Shown here piece after piece: positions 45,483-53,228 of a stretch of DNA of 64,000 nt. Origin of the DNA: JAHEEL01 sp963700375. GTDB taxonomy: Bacteria > Actinomycetota > Acidimicrobiia > Spongiisociales > UBA5794. The notes beneath the pieces were generated by a model. It was not told the DNA's origin. It searched no databases and saw nothing but the letters and a program-made list of their open reading frames with translations. A program made the position numbers and the translations under genes. Each line of letters opens with the position of its first letter. Position 1 is the first letter of the stretch. Where the stretch lies: the NCBI GenBank assembly GCA_963700375.1, contig CAVOXF010000006.1:558001-622000 (forward strand). Direction: 5' to 3'.

Positions 45483-46100
45483 CTACAGGAACAGGGCGGA
45501 CAGGGGAACGTACATGCGGTTCAGCATCCATCGCACCATGGCGAAAAGGTACCCACCCTCGCCGCTACCGTCGGCGTAGGCGGCAATGCGCTCCATGATC
45601 CGCTCGTACGCTTGGGTATGAGCCATCTCGCGCGCCGGTTCGCACCCGGTTCCTTCGTCGGTGCACGTGCCGTTGTTCAGATGGACCTGATCGCGATCCC
45701 GGGCCTGGACGCGATCCTGCACGGCCTCGCACTCGGCATCGGCGCCAACACATTCACCGTCGTGCTCGCGCACCTGATCCTGCTCGCGAGTCTGGGTGCG
45801 CTCCTTGACCGGCTCGCACTCGGCATCGGTGGCAACACATTCGCCGTCGTGCTCGCGCACCTGATCCTGCTCGCGAGTCTGGGTGCGCTCGCGGACGGTT
45901 TCACACTCCGGCGCTACGTCGCCGGCCGCACACGGGGCTTCCTCGGCGTGAACCTGGGCGCGTTCCTGCGTCTGGGTCATGACCATTTCGCCGACGCGAT
46001 CTCCTTCACCTGGTCCCGGACCAGGCCCGGCGATCGCCGCCGATGCCGTGAAGAGCGAGAACACCATGATGAGGCTTGTGAGAAGCATCATCCGTTTCAT
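45483..46100 (-). CDS. secreted protein with ~29-residue Cys-paired tandem repeats
   Basis: A 205-residue protein with a signal peptide (LLTSLIMVFSLFTASAAIAG). Repeats of about 29 residues follow: CETVRERTQTREQDQVREHD / GECVATDAE; CEPVKERTQTREQDQVREHD / GECVGADAE; CEAVQDRVQARDRDQV; CEPAREMAHTQAYERI. Each repeat carries two Cys that could bridge a helical hairpin. The C-terminus is amphipathic (YLFAMVRWMLNRMYVPLSAL). AGGAG precedes the ATG by six bases. It is the first gene of an operon with the ECF sigma factor and DUF5667. I recognise no family. Confidence 0.75.
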   Translation of the reverse strand: MKRMMLLTSLIMVFSLFTASAAIAGPGPGPGEGDRVGEMVMTQTQERAQVHAEEAPCAAGDVAPECETVRERTQTREQDQVREHDGECVATDAECEPVKERTQTREQDQVREHDGECVGADAECEAVQDRVQARDRDQVHLNNGTCTDEGTGCEPAREMAHTQAYERIMERIAAYADGSGEGGYLFAMVRWMLNRMYVPLSALFL

Positions 46101-46268
46101 AAGGATCTCCTTTCGATGTGAGACTCCACCCAGAGAGACGCCGGACGGTGCCGAGATTCGACGCGGACGGTCGAAATCTCCCGAGACTCGAGAGAATCCC
46201 GGATTGGAACGTGCCGTGTCATCCCGAACGACTGCCCTGGGTTGCAGTCCGCGCTCGAGGTGCGACTC

Positions 46269-46877
46269 GTGACGCGACTACTCCCGGTTTTGGCACCTGC
46301 TACTGCGGTGGTGGCCCTCGCCCCTGCGGCACTCGCCGATACGGAGAGCGACGATGTCGAAGACGAACGTGCCGCGTCCTCAGCCGCACAGGTGTGGAAG
46401 ACGGAGATGATCACCGACTACGTCTTGGACTTCTCGGGAACGGGCACTACCGCAGATGAGCTCCTGGCTCTCCGATCCTCAACGCCAACAATCGGTCGGG
46501 GCATCATCTTCACGCTGGGGAACTATGCCGCTGCTGGTATGGATCCGAGTGAGTACCGGTCACTCGAAGAGTGTGAAGACGGTGGCTACGCCCTCGGTCT
46601 CATTCGCAAGGCCGATCTCGAGGAAGCCGCCGAGGGGAGGTACGCAGACCCTCCAGTCAGGAACCTTGGTCGACTCCAGAAGGAATCGAAGCCCGACAAG
46701 GGGGGAGGCCCGATGGGCCAAACAAGCCAGAAGAGCCGACCAAACCGAACAAGCCGGGAAGGCCCGGCACGACCCCTCCTGCGCGGGCGAAGAAGTCGGA
46801 CGGCTGAACGACGGTTCCGCCGCTCCAGACATCGGATCGATCTCACATCGATCCGATCTACCTCGCCGTGGGCTTGA
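46269..46877 (+). CDS. secreted hypothetical protein with probable poly-G frameshift
   Basis: The GTG at 46269 (GAGG upstream) opens a signal peptide (LLPVLAPATAVVALAPAALA). A domain of about 100 residues follows (VWKTEMITDYVLDFSGTGTT; GRGIIFTLGNYAAAGMDPSE; CEDGGYALGLIRKADL). After the six-G run at 46700-46705 the frame becomes Arg-rich and unlikely. One added G would give instead a Lys/Pro-rich tail (PDGPNKPEEPTKPNKPGRPG ... ARAKKSDG) ending at 46807. The other frame is therefore probably the real C-terminus. This is either a sequence error or phase variation. It is divergent from the Cys-repeat gene. Confidence 0.6.
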   Translation: MTRLLPVLAPATAVVALAPAALADTESDDVEDERAASSAAQVWKTEMITDYVLDFSGTGTTADELLALRSSTPTIGRGIIFTLGNYAAAGMDPSEYRSLEECEDGGYALGLIRKADLEEAAEGRYADPPVRNLGRLQKESKPDKGGGPMGQTSQKSRPNRTSREGPARPLLRGRRSRTAERRFRRSRHRIDLTSIRSTSPWA

Positions 46878-46978
46878 CGCCAATGTTCCGCGCGGATATC
46901 TGGGTACGGAGTCTCAGCTACTGAACGTCGACTGGTCGGTTCGTACCGACTGCATCACGCACCTATCCTGCCTGATCC

Positions 46979-48307
46979 ATGAGAATCGTCATCGTCGGAG
47001 CCGGAGCCGTTGGATCGTATCTCGCGGAACGACTCGCTCTTGAAGGCCAGGATGTCGTCCTCGTCGAATCCAACGAGCAGCGGGCACTCGAGGTGCAGTC
47101 GGAAATCGACTGCATGGTCGTCATCGGCAACGGCGCGTCGAGTGCCACCCTTGTAAAGGCGGGTCTGAACGACGCCGACCTCCTCATTGCGGTCAGCTCG
47201 TCGGATGCGATCAACGTCCTCGCCTGCAGCGCGGCCACCAACATCGGGATCCCTCGCACGGTCGCCCGCGTTGAAGACCCCGAACTGAAGGCCGAGGTCG
47301 AAGAACTCGGCGTCGACTTCATCATTGACCCGGGTGAGGCGGCGGCACGGGACCTCCTCAGGCTCGTCAAACGAGGAGCGATCTCCGACCTCGTTGAGTT
47401 CGCCGACGGACAACTCGTCCTCCTCGGTGCGTATGTAGCGCCGGATGCTGCGTTCGTTGGTGTCACCCTGGCCGAACTCCGACGAGCCGTCGACGGCTGG
47501 AACTGGCTCGTCGTAGCGGTCATTCGGCACGGCGAGACAATGATCGCTCGCGGTTCGACGGTGCTCGAGGAGCACGACCACGTCCTCCTGATGGCCCGGG
47601 CTGACAAGACCGCCGACGCCTACGAACTGCTCGGGATCAATGACAAGGCGGCTGAGAAGGTGATCGTGCTCGGAGCGACCCGCCTTGCTCAGATCACGGC
47701 GGGGATGCTCTCCGACAACGGAATCTCCACCACGCTGATCGACGAGGACCGCAAGCGCTGCCATGTGATTGCCGAACACCTTCCGAAGGTGATCACCGTG
47801 TGCGGCAGCCCGATCGATCCGAAGCTCTTGATGGCCGAAGGTGTGGATTCCGCAGACTCCGTACTCGCCCTGAGCGGATGGGACGGGGACAACCTCCTGG
47901 CGTGCCTCGTTGCCAAGGAACTCGGAGCCGGGGAGGCAATCGCCCGGTTCACGAACACCGACCTCGTCGGTCTGCTGAGCGGCGCCGGCATCGATGCCAC
48001 CGTCAGCTCTCGCCTCTCCGCCGCAAATGAGATTCTTCGGTTCGTGCGACGCGGCATCATCCACTCCGTCACGACGTTCTCGGATTCGGATGCGGAAGCC
48101 ATCGAGCTCGAGGTACGGTCGGGCAGTCCAGCCATCGGCAAGTCGCTGAATGACCTCAACCCACCGCAATCACTGATCATCGGCGGAGTACAGCGCGGCA
48201 ACACAGCGTTCGTACCTCGCGGCAGCACAGTTATCGAGGAAGGCGATCACCTGATCGTCATCGCACGGCCCGAGGCCATCGCAGCCGCCGAGAGCCTCTC
48301 GGGCTGA
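46979..48307 (+). CDS. trkA: Trk potassium uptake regulatory subunit TrkA
   Basis: A 442-residue cytoplasmic protein with two RCK_N/RCK_C repeats. The first NAD-binding motif is IVIVGAGAVGSYLAERL at residues 3-19. The second half begins VIVLGATRLAQITAGML near 224, with ALSGWDGDNLLACLVAKELG. TrkA_C domains occur near 145-220 (ARGSTVLEEHDHVLLMARAD) and at the C-terminus (PRGSTVIEEGDHLIVIARPE). It gates TrkH in response to nucleotides. It lies six bases upstream of trkH. Confidence 0.97.
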   Translation: MRIVIVGAGAVGSYLAERLALEGQDVVLVESNEQRALEVQSEIDCMVVIGNGASSATLVKAGLNDADLLIAVSSSDAINVLACSAATNIGIPRTVARVEDPELKAEVEELGVDFIIDPGEAAARDLLRLVKRGAISDLVEFADGQLVLLGAYVAPDAAFVGVTLAELRRAVDGWNWLVVAVIRHGETMIARGSTVLEEHDHVLLMARADKTADAYELLGINDKAAEKVIVLGATRLAQITAGMLSDNGISTTLIDEDRKRCHVIAEHLPKVITVCGSPIDPKLLMAEGVDSADSVLALSGWDGDNLLACLVAKELGAGEAIARFTNTDLVGLLSGAGIDATVSSRLSAANEILRFVRRGIIHSVTTFSDSDAEAIELEVRSGSPAIGKSLNDLNPPQSLIIGGVQRGNTAFVPRGSTVIEEGDHLIVIARPEAIAAAESLSG

Positions 48308-48313
48308 TCGGCG

Positions 48314-49762
48314 ATGTCATGGCGGCACCTCCTCCATGTCGTCGGTGCCGTCATCGGCGCCATCGGCGTGTCGATGCTCGCCTCGGCATTGGTCTCATTG
48401 ATCTATCGCGAATGGTCCACAGCACTCTGGATCGCGGCCGCATCGGTCGTCACGACGATTCTCGGCCTCGTACTGTGGCGCTGGTTCGACAAGCCAGGCG
48501 AGCTGAGTACCCGTGAGGCATTCGCTGCCGTGGCGCTGGCATGGGTTGCCATCGGCCTCGTCGGTGCGCTCCCCTATCTCTTCACGGGTTCGATCACCAA
48601 CGTTACCGACGCCGTGTTCGAGACGGTCAGCGGATTCTCGACCACCGGCTCGTCGCTGGTTCCCGATCCTGCATTGCTGCCCCATGGAATCCAATTGTGG
48701 CGATCGTTCACCCAGTGGGTCGGCGGCATGGGAATCATCGTGCTCTCAATCGCCATTCTGCCGCTGCTCGGCATGGGCGCCGTACAGCTCGCGCGAGCCG
48801 AGTCACCCGGACCTAGCCCCGACCGCCTGACGCCGCGTTTCAAGGAGACCGCGAAGCGCCTTTGGATCGTCTACCTCGCCCTGACGGCCATCGAGGTTAT
48901 CCTCCTGTGGCTCGGGGACATGACACTCTTCGAAGCGGTCAATCATGCTTTCACCACCATGTCGACCGGTGGCTACAGCACCGACGCCGGATCGCTGAAC
49001 GCCTTCAGCAATTACTCGCAATGGATCGTGATCGTGTTCATGGTCCTGGCAGGAGCGTCGTTCGCGCTGCACTACCGGGCACTGCGCAAGCCGAGCGTCT
49101 ACTGGCAGAACACAGAGGTGCGCGTGTACCTCGGGGTGACGGCAGCGGCGGCCATCGTGATGATCGTCGGCACCTGGGAAGGCTCGATCCATGACACGAT
49201 CCGGGATGCCATCTTCACCTCGGCATCGATGATCACGACGACCGGGTATGGGACCGCCGACTTCGGGTTGTGGAAGCCGGCCCTTCAAATCATGATCGTC
49301 GGCTTGATGTTCATTGGAGGCATGGCCGGGTCGACCGCGGGGTCCGTGAAGATCTATCGCCATGAGGTGCTGTACGAAGCATCACGCGTCGACATCCGCC
49401 GGTTGATCCACCCTCGCGGTGTTTTCGTGGCTCGAATCGGGAAGACCCCGCTGAGGGACGATCTCGTCGAAGCCGTGCAGACATTCTTCCTGCTGTACAT
49501 GTTCGCCTTCATGACCGGCAGCTTCGCGCTCGCCGTGATCGGTTCCATCTGGGGACCCGACATGGACATCGTCTCCACGGTGTCCGCTGTCGCCTCGTCA
49601 CTTGGCAATGTCGGTCCGGGGCTCGGCTCAGTCGGCCCAACCGGGAACTACCTCGAGGTCCCGATGCTCGGGAAGTGGCTGCTTGCCGGGCTGATGATCG
49701 TGGGGCGCCTCGAGATCCTCCCCATCCTGATCCTGTTCAATCGCGAGAGTTGGCGCCGGTAG
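48314..49762 (+). CDS. trkH: Trk potassium uptake channel subunit TrkH
   Basis: A 482-residue membrane protein with four pore-loop repeats. Selectivity filters read SGFSTTGSSL, FTTMSTGGYSTDAGS, SMITTTGYGTADFG and SSLGNVGPGLGSVGPTGNY, giving the central Gly in each. About ten hydrophobic segments are visible. It takes up K+ with TrkA encoded directly upstream. An alternative assignment to KtrB is less likely, as the length and the full-length TrkA partner fit Trk. Confidence 0.97.
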   Translation: MSWRHLLHVVGAVIGAIGVSMLASALVSLIYREWSTALWIAAASVVTTILGLVLWRWFDKPGELSTREAFAAVALAWVAIGLVGALPYLFTGSITNVTDAVFETVSGFSTTGSSLVPDPALLPHGIQLWRSFTQWVGGMGIIVLSIAILPLLGMGAVQLARAESPGPSPDRLTPRFKETAKRLWIVYLALTAIEVILLWLGDMTLFEAVNHAFTTMSTGGYSTDAGSLNAFSNYSQWIVIVFMVLAGASFALHYRALRKPSVYWQNTEVRVYLGVTAAAAIVMIVGTWEGSIHDTIRDAIFTSASMITTTGYGTADFGLWKPALQIMIVGLMFIGGMAGSTAGSVKIYRHEVLYEASRVDIRRLIHPRGVFVARIGKTPLRDDLVEAVQTFFLLYMFAFMTGSFALAVIGSIWGPDMDIVSTVSAVASSLGNVGPGLGSVGPTGNYLEVPMLGKWLLAGLMIVGRLEILPILILFNRESWRR

Positions 49763-49868
49763 CCGCGACCGAAGCCTCGAACGGCAGGGAGTTCTGCGTG
49801 GCCCAACCACGCCGCTTCCTCTCCTCTGTGCCGGGCTCGTTCGATTCCTGTCACTCCTGGGTGCGACA

Positions 49869-51482
49869 ATGGAACCCATGAGCACATCCAACCGACACGG
49901 CGATCTGATCATGATCGGCGGTGGCGAACTTGGGCGTTGCCCCACCAGGATCCACCACGACCGTTTCAACGACGCCGAACGGGTCGATGACCCGGTCGCA
50001 GAGCGCCGGATCGCTGACGGAAGGGCCTGGGAAGAGACGGTTGTCGCCACGCTGCTCGAGGAGGGAGAAGCGACGGTCGTGTCGAGCCTCGATGATCCTA
50101 TCGCCCCCGACCGGTCGGTCAGGGTCGCAACAGGCGTCGCGACCGCAGACCGCGAGGCCATCACGCTCGCTGCGCTCCGCTCCGGCGTGCCGCTCATCCT
50201 CGGGGGCAGGCTCACCGCTGAGCCGCTGCAGGCCGTGGGAGCCCCCGACGTTCTCATCCGGCTTCCCGATGGATATGCGCCCGTTGATGTGAAGCACCAC
50301 AAGGCAATCGGACATACCGGGATACCGGCCCGGACGACCTCGATCGACCGGCTCGGCGACATTGACAGACCGTTCGGCTTCTTTCGCAGCGAGCGCATCA
50401 ACGACCTCTTCCAGGTGGCCCACTACTGGCGCCTCCTCGAGCATCACGGCTTCGCCAACCCCCGCCGGCTCGCTGCGATCATCGGGGCCGAATCCCCCAT
50501 GGTTGCCGCGTGGGTGGATCTGGGTGGCGGTGACCCGTCCATCCTCGACCGATACATGGATGCCATCGACGAGGCCATCGTCGTCGTTGCGGCGGGACGA
50601 GCCCACCCGGGGATCCCGCTGGTCCCGCCGGTCTGGCGCGGCATGTGCCGGGCGTGTCCCTGGTCGGAGTTCTGTCACAGCGAACTCGACGCCGTCGACC
50701 ACGTCTCGCTGCTACCTGCGATCGGTGCACTCGACACGGCTCGCCTCCTGGACTCGGGCGTCTCAACCACCGCCCACCTCGCGACACTCGAACCCGGCTC
50801 GGTCCACGGCGGATATGTAGTGGCCGACGAGGCGATTCTCCAGGCCCGCGCCCGTGCGTCCGGGTCGCTCCTACGCCGGTCGGGAGTCGACCTTGCGCTG
50901 CCGTCGGCCACCAACCAGATCGACTTCGACGTCGAGACCTATCTCGGCTCCCTGTACCTCGCGGGCCTCCTCGTGCACAAGCCTGACGGGGCGGCGTACC
51001 GACCGATCTCGGACTGGAGCGGCACACCATCCGGCGAACGCCGCGTGCTCGAGGATCTGTTCCGCTTCTTCGATGGGGTCGCCGAGACCGACGACGCGGT
51101 CGTCTACCACTGGACCGGATACGAGCGCACGATCCTCAAGGAGGCGTCGCAGCGATACGGCCTCTCGCTGCAATCCGCCCCGTCGGTCGACGCGTGGTTC
51201 GACCGGTACGCCTGCGACCTCTGGTCGTGGGTCAAGCAGCGGTTCGTCTCGCCCAACGGCTACTCACTCAAGGTGATCGCTCCATTGTGCGGCTTTGACT
51301 GGCGCGATGACGATCCAGGCGGAGCACAGTCCGAACTCTGGTACGTCGACGCGCTCGCCGGCGATGACGTGCAGCGTGCCCGTCTCCTCGAATACAACGA
51401 AGACGACGTTGCCGCCCAGGCTGCGATCCGAGAATGGGTGCGAACACAACCGCAAGGGCCTGCGGGTCAAACGCTGGCGTAG
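49869..51482 (+). CDS. TM0106 family RecB-like nuclease
   Basis: A 537-residue two-domain protein. The N-terminal RecB/Cas4-like PD-(D/E)XK part has Asp in GAPDVLIRLPDGYAPVDVKHHK (read as two pieces) and a Cys cluster, CRACPWSEFC. The C-terminal RNase H-fold exonuclease region shows DFDVETYLGSLYLAG, VYHWTGYERTILKEA and EYNEDDVAAQAAIREW, the three acidic motifs of the RNase_H_2 family. It was long called predicted RecB family nuclease. A role in DNA repair is expected. The ATG at 49878 is an alternative start. Confidence 0.9.
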   Translation: MEPMSTSNRHGDLIMIGGGELGRCPTRIHHDRFNDAERVDDPVAERRIADGRAWEETVVATLLEEGEATVVSSLDDPIAPDRSVRVATGVATADREAITLAALRSGVPLILGGRLTAEPLQAVGAPDVLIRLPDGYAPVDVKHHKAIGHTGIPARTTSIDRLGDIDRPFGFFRSERINDLFQVAHYWRLLEHHGFANPRRLAAIIGAESPMVAAWVDLGGGDPSILDRYMDAIDEAIVVVAAGRAHPGIPLVPPVWRGMCRACPWSEFCHSELDAVDHVSLLPAIGALDTARLLDSGVSTTAHLATLEPGSVHGGYVVADEAILQARARASGSLLRRSGVDLALPSATNQIDFDVETYLGSLYLAGLLVHKPDGAAYRPISDWSGTPSGERRVLEDLFRFFDGVAETDDAVVYHWTGYERTILKEASQRYGLSLQSAPSVDAWFDRYACDLWSWVKQRFVSPNGYSLKVIAPLCGFDWRDDDPGGAQSELWYVDALAGDDVQRARLLEYNEDDVAAQAAIREWVRTQPQGPAGQTLA

Positions 51483-51521
51483 CGCGGCGAGTATTCGGCG
51501 TCGGCCTTGCGTTGCCTGGGA

Positions 51522-52199
51522 GTGGACACCGCAGAAGAGCAACACCTCGCCTGGCTGGCACGATCGTTCGGCCGAACGGATTGCCTGCCGCTGACACCCG
51601 CAGACCTTGCGGCGCTCTCGGATGCCGGCACCTACGTCGAGAAGTATCCCGGGACCCACCTCTTCAAGGAAGGCGCCGATTCGGATGCTGCGTACGTGAT
51701 CCGGAGTGGGGACGTCGAACTCTTCCGGAATCGGAGGGGTGGACGCCTCATCGTGGGCCGGGTCGGACCCGGTGCCGTGATCGGCGACATCGCCCTATTC
51801 CGAGGAGAGCCGTACATCTCGAGCGCCCGAGCGATCTCCCCCGTGGACGCGTTCCGGCTCGATCGGGCGACGCTCCTCCCGGTCCTCTTCGATCATCCGC
51901 GCATCACCATCCGGTGGCTGGTCGCCGGTCTCAACCAACTGGAAGCGACTCAACGGCGTGTGCTTCGGCTGATGCGAGGAAGCGTGAAGGAACAGGTTGC
52001 CGAAATGGTGCTCGACGAGGCGGATCGACACGGAGCCGTTCACCTGTCCCAGGCAAGCCTCGCCGACCTCCTCGGAGCGAGCCGTCAATCGGTCAACCGG
52101 TCACTGTCGGAACTGAGGGATTCGGGAGCGGTTGTGACCGGATACCGCATCATCACCATCGCAGACCGGGGTCGACTCGCCGCGGCCGCCGGTCGCTGA
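51522..52199 (+). CDS. Crp/Fnr family transcriptional regulator
   Basis: A protein of about 225 residues. A cyclic-nucleotide-binding-like jelly roll (FKEGADSDAAYVIRSGDVEL; VGPGAVIGDIALFRGEPYIS) is followed by a dimer helix and a Crp-type winged helix with LADLLGASRQSVNRSLSELR. No Cys cluster of FNR type is present. The phosphate-binding motif GDIALFRGEPYISSARA is close to the cAMP-binding consensus, so a nucleotide ligand is possible. The start may be GTG 51522 or TTG 51507; neither has a strong ribosome-binding site. It meets the convergent next gene at TGATCA with no gap. Confidence 0.9.
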   Translation: MDTAEEQHLAWLARSFGRTDCLPLTPADLAALSDAGTYVEKYPGTHLFKEGADSDAAYVIRSGDVELFRNRRGGRLIVGRVGPGAVIGDIALFRGEPYISSARAISPVDAFRLDRATLLPVLFDHPRITIRWLVAGLNQLEATQRRVLRLMRGSVKEQVAEMVLDEADRHGAVHLSQASLADLLGASRQSVNRSLSELRDSGAVVTGYRIITIADRGRLAAAAGR

Positions 52200-52574
52200 T
52201 CAGCGAGTCAACCACAGGGCGAGCCCGATGCCGGCTGCAGAACCGGCGATGCTGAAGACCACCGCCTCGGCGAGCGGAGTCGGGAATGCTCCAAACGCAG
52301 GACCCTGCATTGCCCCGATCGCAGCGACGGCAACCGTCGCAAGCAGAGCGAGGCCAAGCGACACAACCCCGAGTCGGATCACCGCAGCGCGATCCGACCG
52401 GGACGAGTCGTCCGGGTCGAAGAGCACAACGGGCGCACCGGCCGTGAGGAGCGGAGCCAGATGGAAGGTGGACGTGGGCCGGATCAGGGCGACGACCACC
52501 CACAGAGCGGCGAACAGCGCGCCCCACATCACGGCGCGACGGAAATCGGGGCGGGTTATCACGTGTGTGGTCAT
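52200..52574 (-). CDS. hypothetical membrane protein (124 aa)
   Basis: Four hydrophobic segments are visible: VMWGALFAALWVVVALI, FHLAPLLTAGAPVVLF, LGVVSLGLALLATVAVAAIG and AVVFSIAGSAAGIGLALWL. Start ATG 52574 (MTTHVITRPDFRRA). It is 81 bases downstream of the metallopeptidase-like gene and may be cotranscribed with it. No family recognised. Confidence 0.7.
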   Translation of the reverse strand: MTTHVITRPDFRRAVMWGALFAALWVVVALIRPTSTFHLAPLLTAGAPVVLFDPDDSSRSDRAAVIRLGVVSLGLALLATVAVAAIGAMQGPAFGAFPTPLAEAVVFSIAGSAAGIGLALWLTR

Positions 52575-52655
52575 GGGAGGGTCAACGCAGGCGGGCCTCT
52601 GCGATTCCGACAAGCGTCAGATGTCCGACAGTCTCAAGGCTCGGGGGCGGAGACC

Positions 52656-53147
52656 TCAGCCGGTCCTCGAGATTCGAACCCGCCTCGCGATCACATCCAT
52701 CGCGTCATCGAATCGGCCGACCCACACCTTGCCGTGAGCCGGCGTGCGGATCGGATCGAGCACGTGAACGAGATGATGCCCCAGTTCATGCCCGAGCGTC
52801 CGCACGGACGTCGTCGTACCAAGCCTGATCTGACCATCGGGCGGGTAGGGGCGTCGGTAGTGCTCCTCCCAGGCGATGATGCGCTCCTCGCCATAGACCA
52901 TGCTGGCGGTCGGGCGGGGCGCCCAACACTGACCCGTGTCGGATCGACGGCGACGGTTGAAGGCGAGGTCGGGCTCTGTCACGCCGAAATGCGCTGAAAC
53001 CGCCCGTACCAACATTGCCGCCTCGTCCGATTCCACCGTGTAGCGGTCACCGAGTTGGGTGATGAGGCCGTAGTTGCGGCTGAACGATCGGACGCGGTGC
53101 TCGTGCCGGGGGACTCGATCGGTCGATCTGATGATCTGAACGGGCAT
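52656..53147 (-). CDS. putative zinc metallopeptidase-like protein (HExxH)
   Basis: A 163-residue protein. A C-terminal zinc-binding helix, TLGHELGHHLVHVLDP, is followed by RTPAHGKVWVGRFDDAMDVI. The HELGHH plus downstream HG-x-x-W arrangement recalls SprT-like and minigluzincin proteases, with the third ligand possibly the His in AHGKVW. The N-terminal half shows no signal peptide (VRSFSRNYGLITQLG; ESDEAAMLVRAVSAHFG). Start ATG 53147. An earlier in-frame start would enter repeat copy F. The substrate is unknown. Confidence 0.65.
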   Translation of the reverse strand: MPVQIIRSTDRVPRHEHRVRSFSRNYGLITQLGDRYTVESDEAAMLVRAVSAHFGVTEPDLAFNRRRRSDTGQCWAPRPTASMVYGEERIIAWEEHYRRPYPPDGQIRLGTTTSVRTLGHELGHHLVHVLDPIRTPAHGKVWVGRFDDAMDVIARRVRISRTG

Positions 53148-53176
53148 GATGCTGGCTTCTTCTGCGTTGACGGTCG

Positions 53177-53227
53177 TTCTGTGGGCCCACGGCGCCAAAT
53201 ACGAGGTGGGGAACCCTGGGTTCGCGG
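53177..53227 (-). repeat. REP-like single unit, copy F
   Basis: One minus-oriented unit: TTCTGTGGGCCCACGGCGCC, then ACGAGGTGGGGAACCCTGGG and TTCGCG. It is the reverse complement of the left unit of copy A, including the GTGGGCCCAC dyad. It ends two bases before the TAA stop of rmuC (53229). Confidence 0.85.
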
Positions 53228-53228
53228 A

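Noticed and set aside
52668..52685. tRNA T-loop-like GATTCGAACCC
   Set aside because: No acceptor, D or anticodon stems around it. It lies in the coding end of the metallopeptidase-like gene.
5938..53227. CRISPR array or transposon reading of the repeats
   Set aside because: Copies are kilobases apart, palindromic, in both orientations, with no spacers, cas genes, transposase or target duplications visible.
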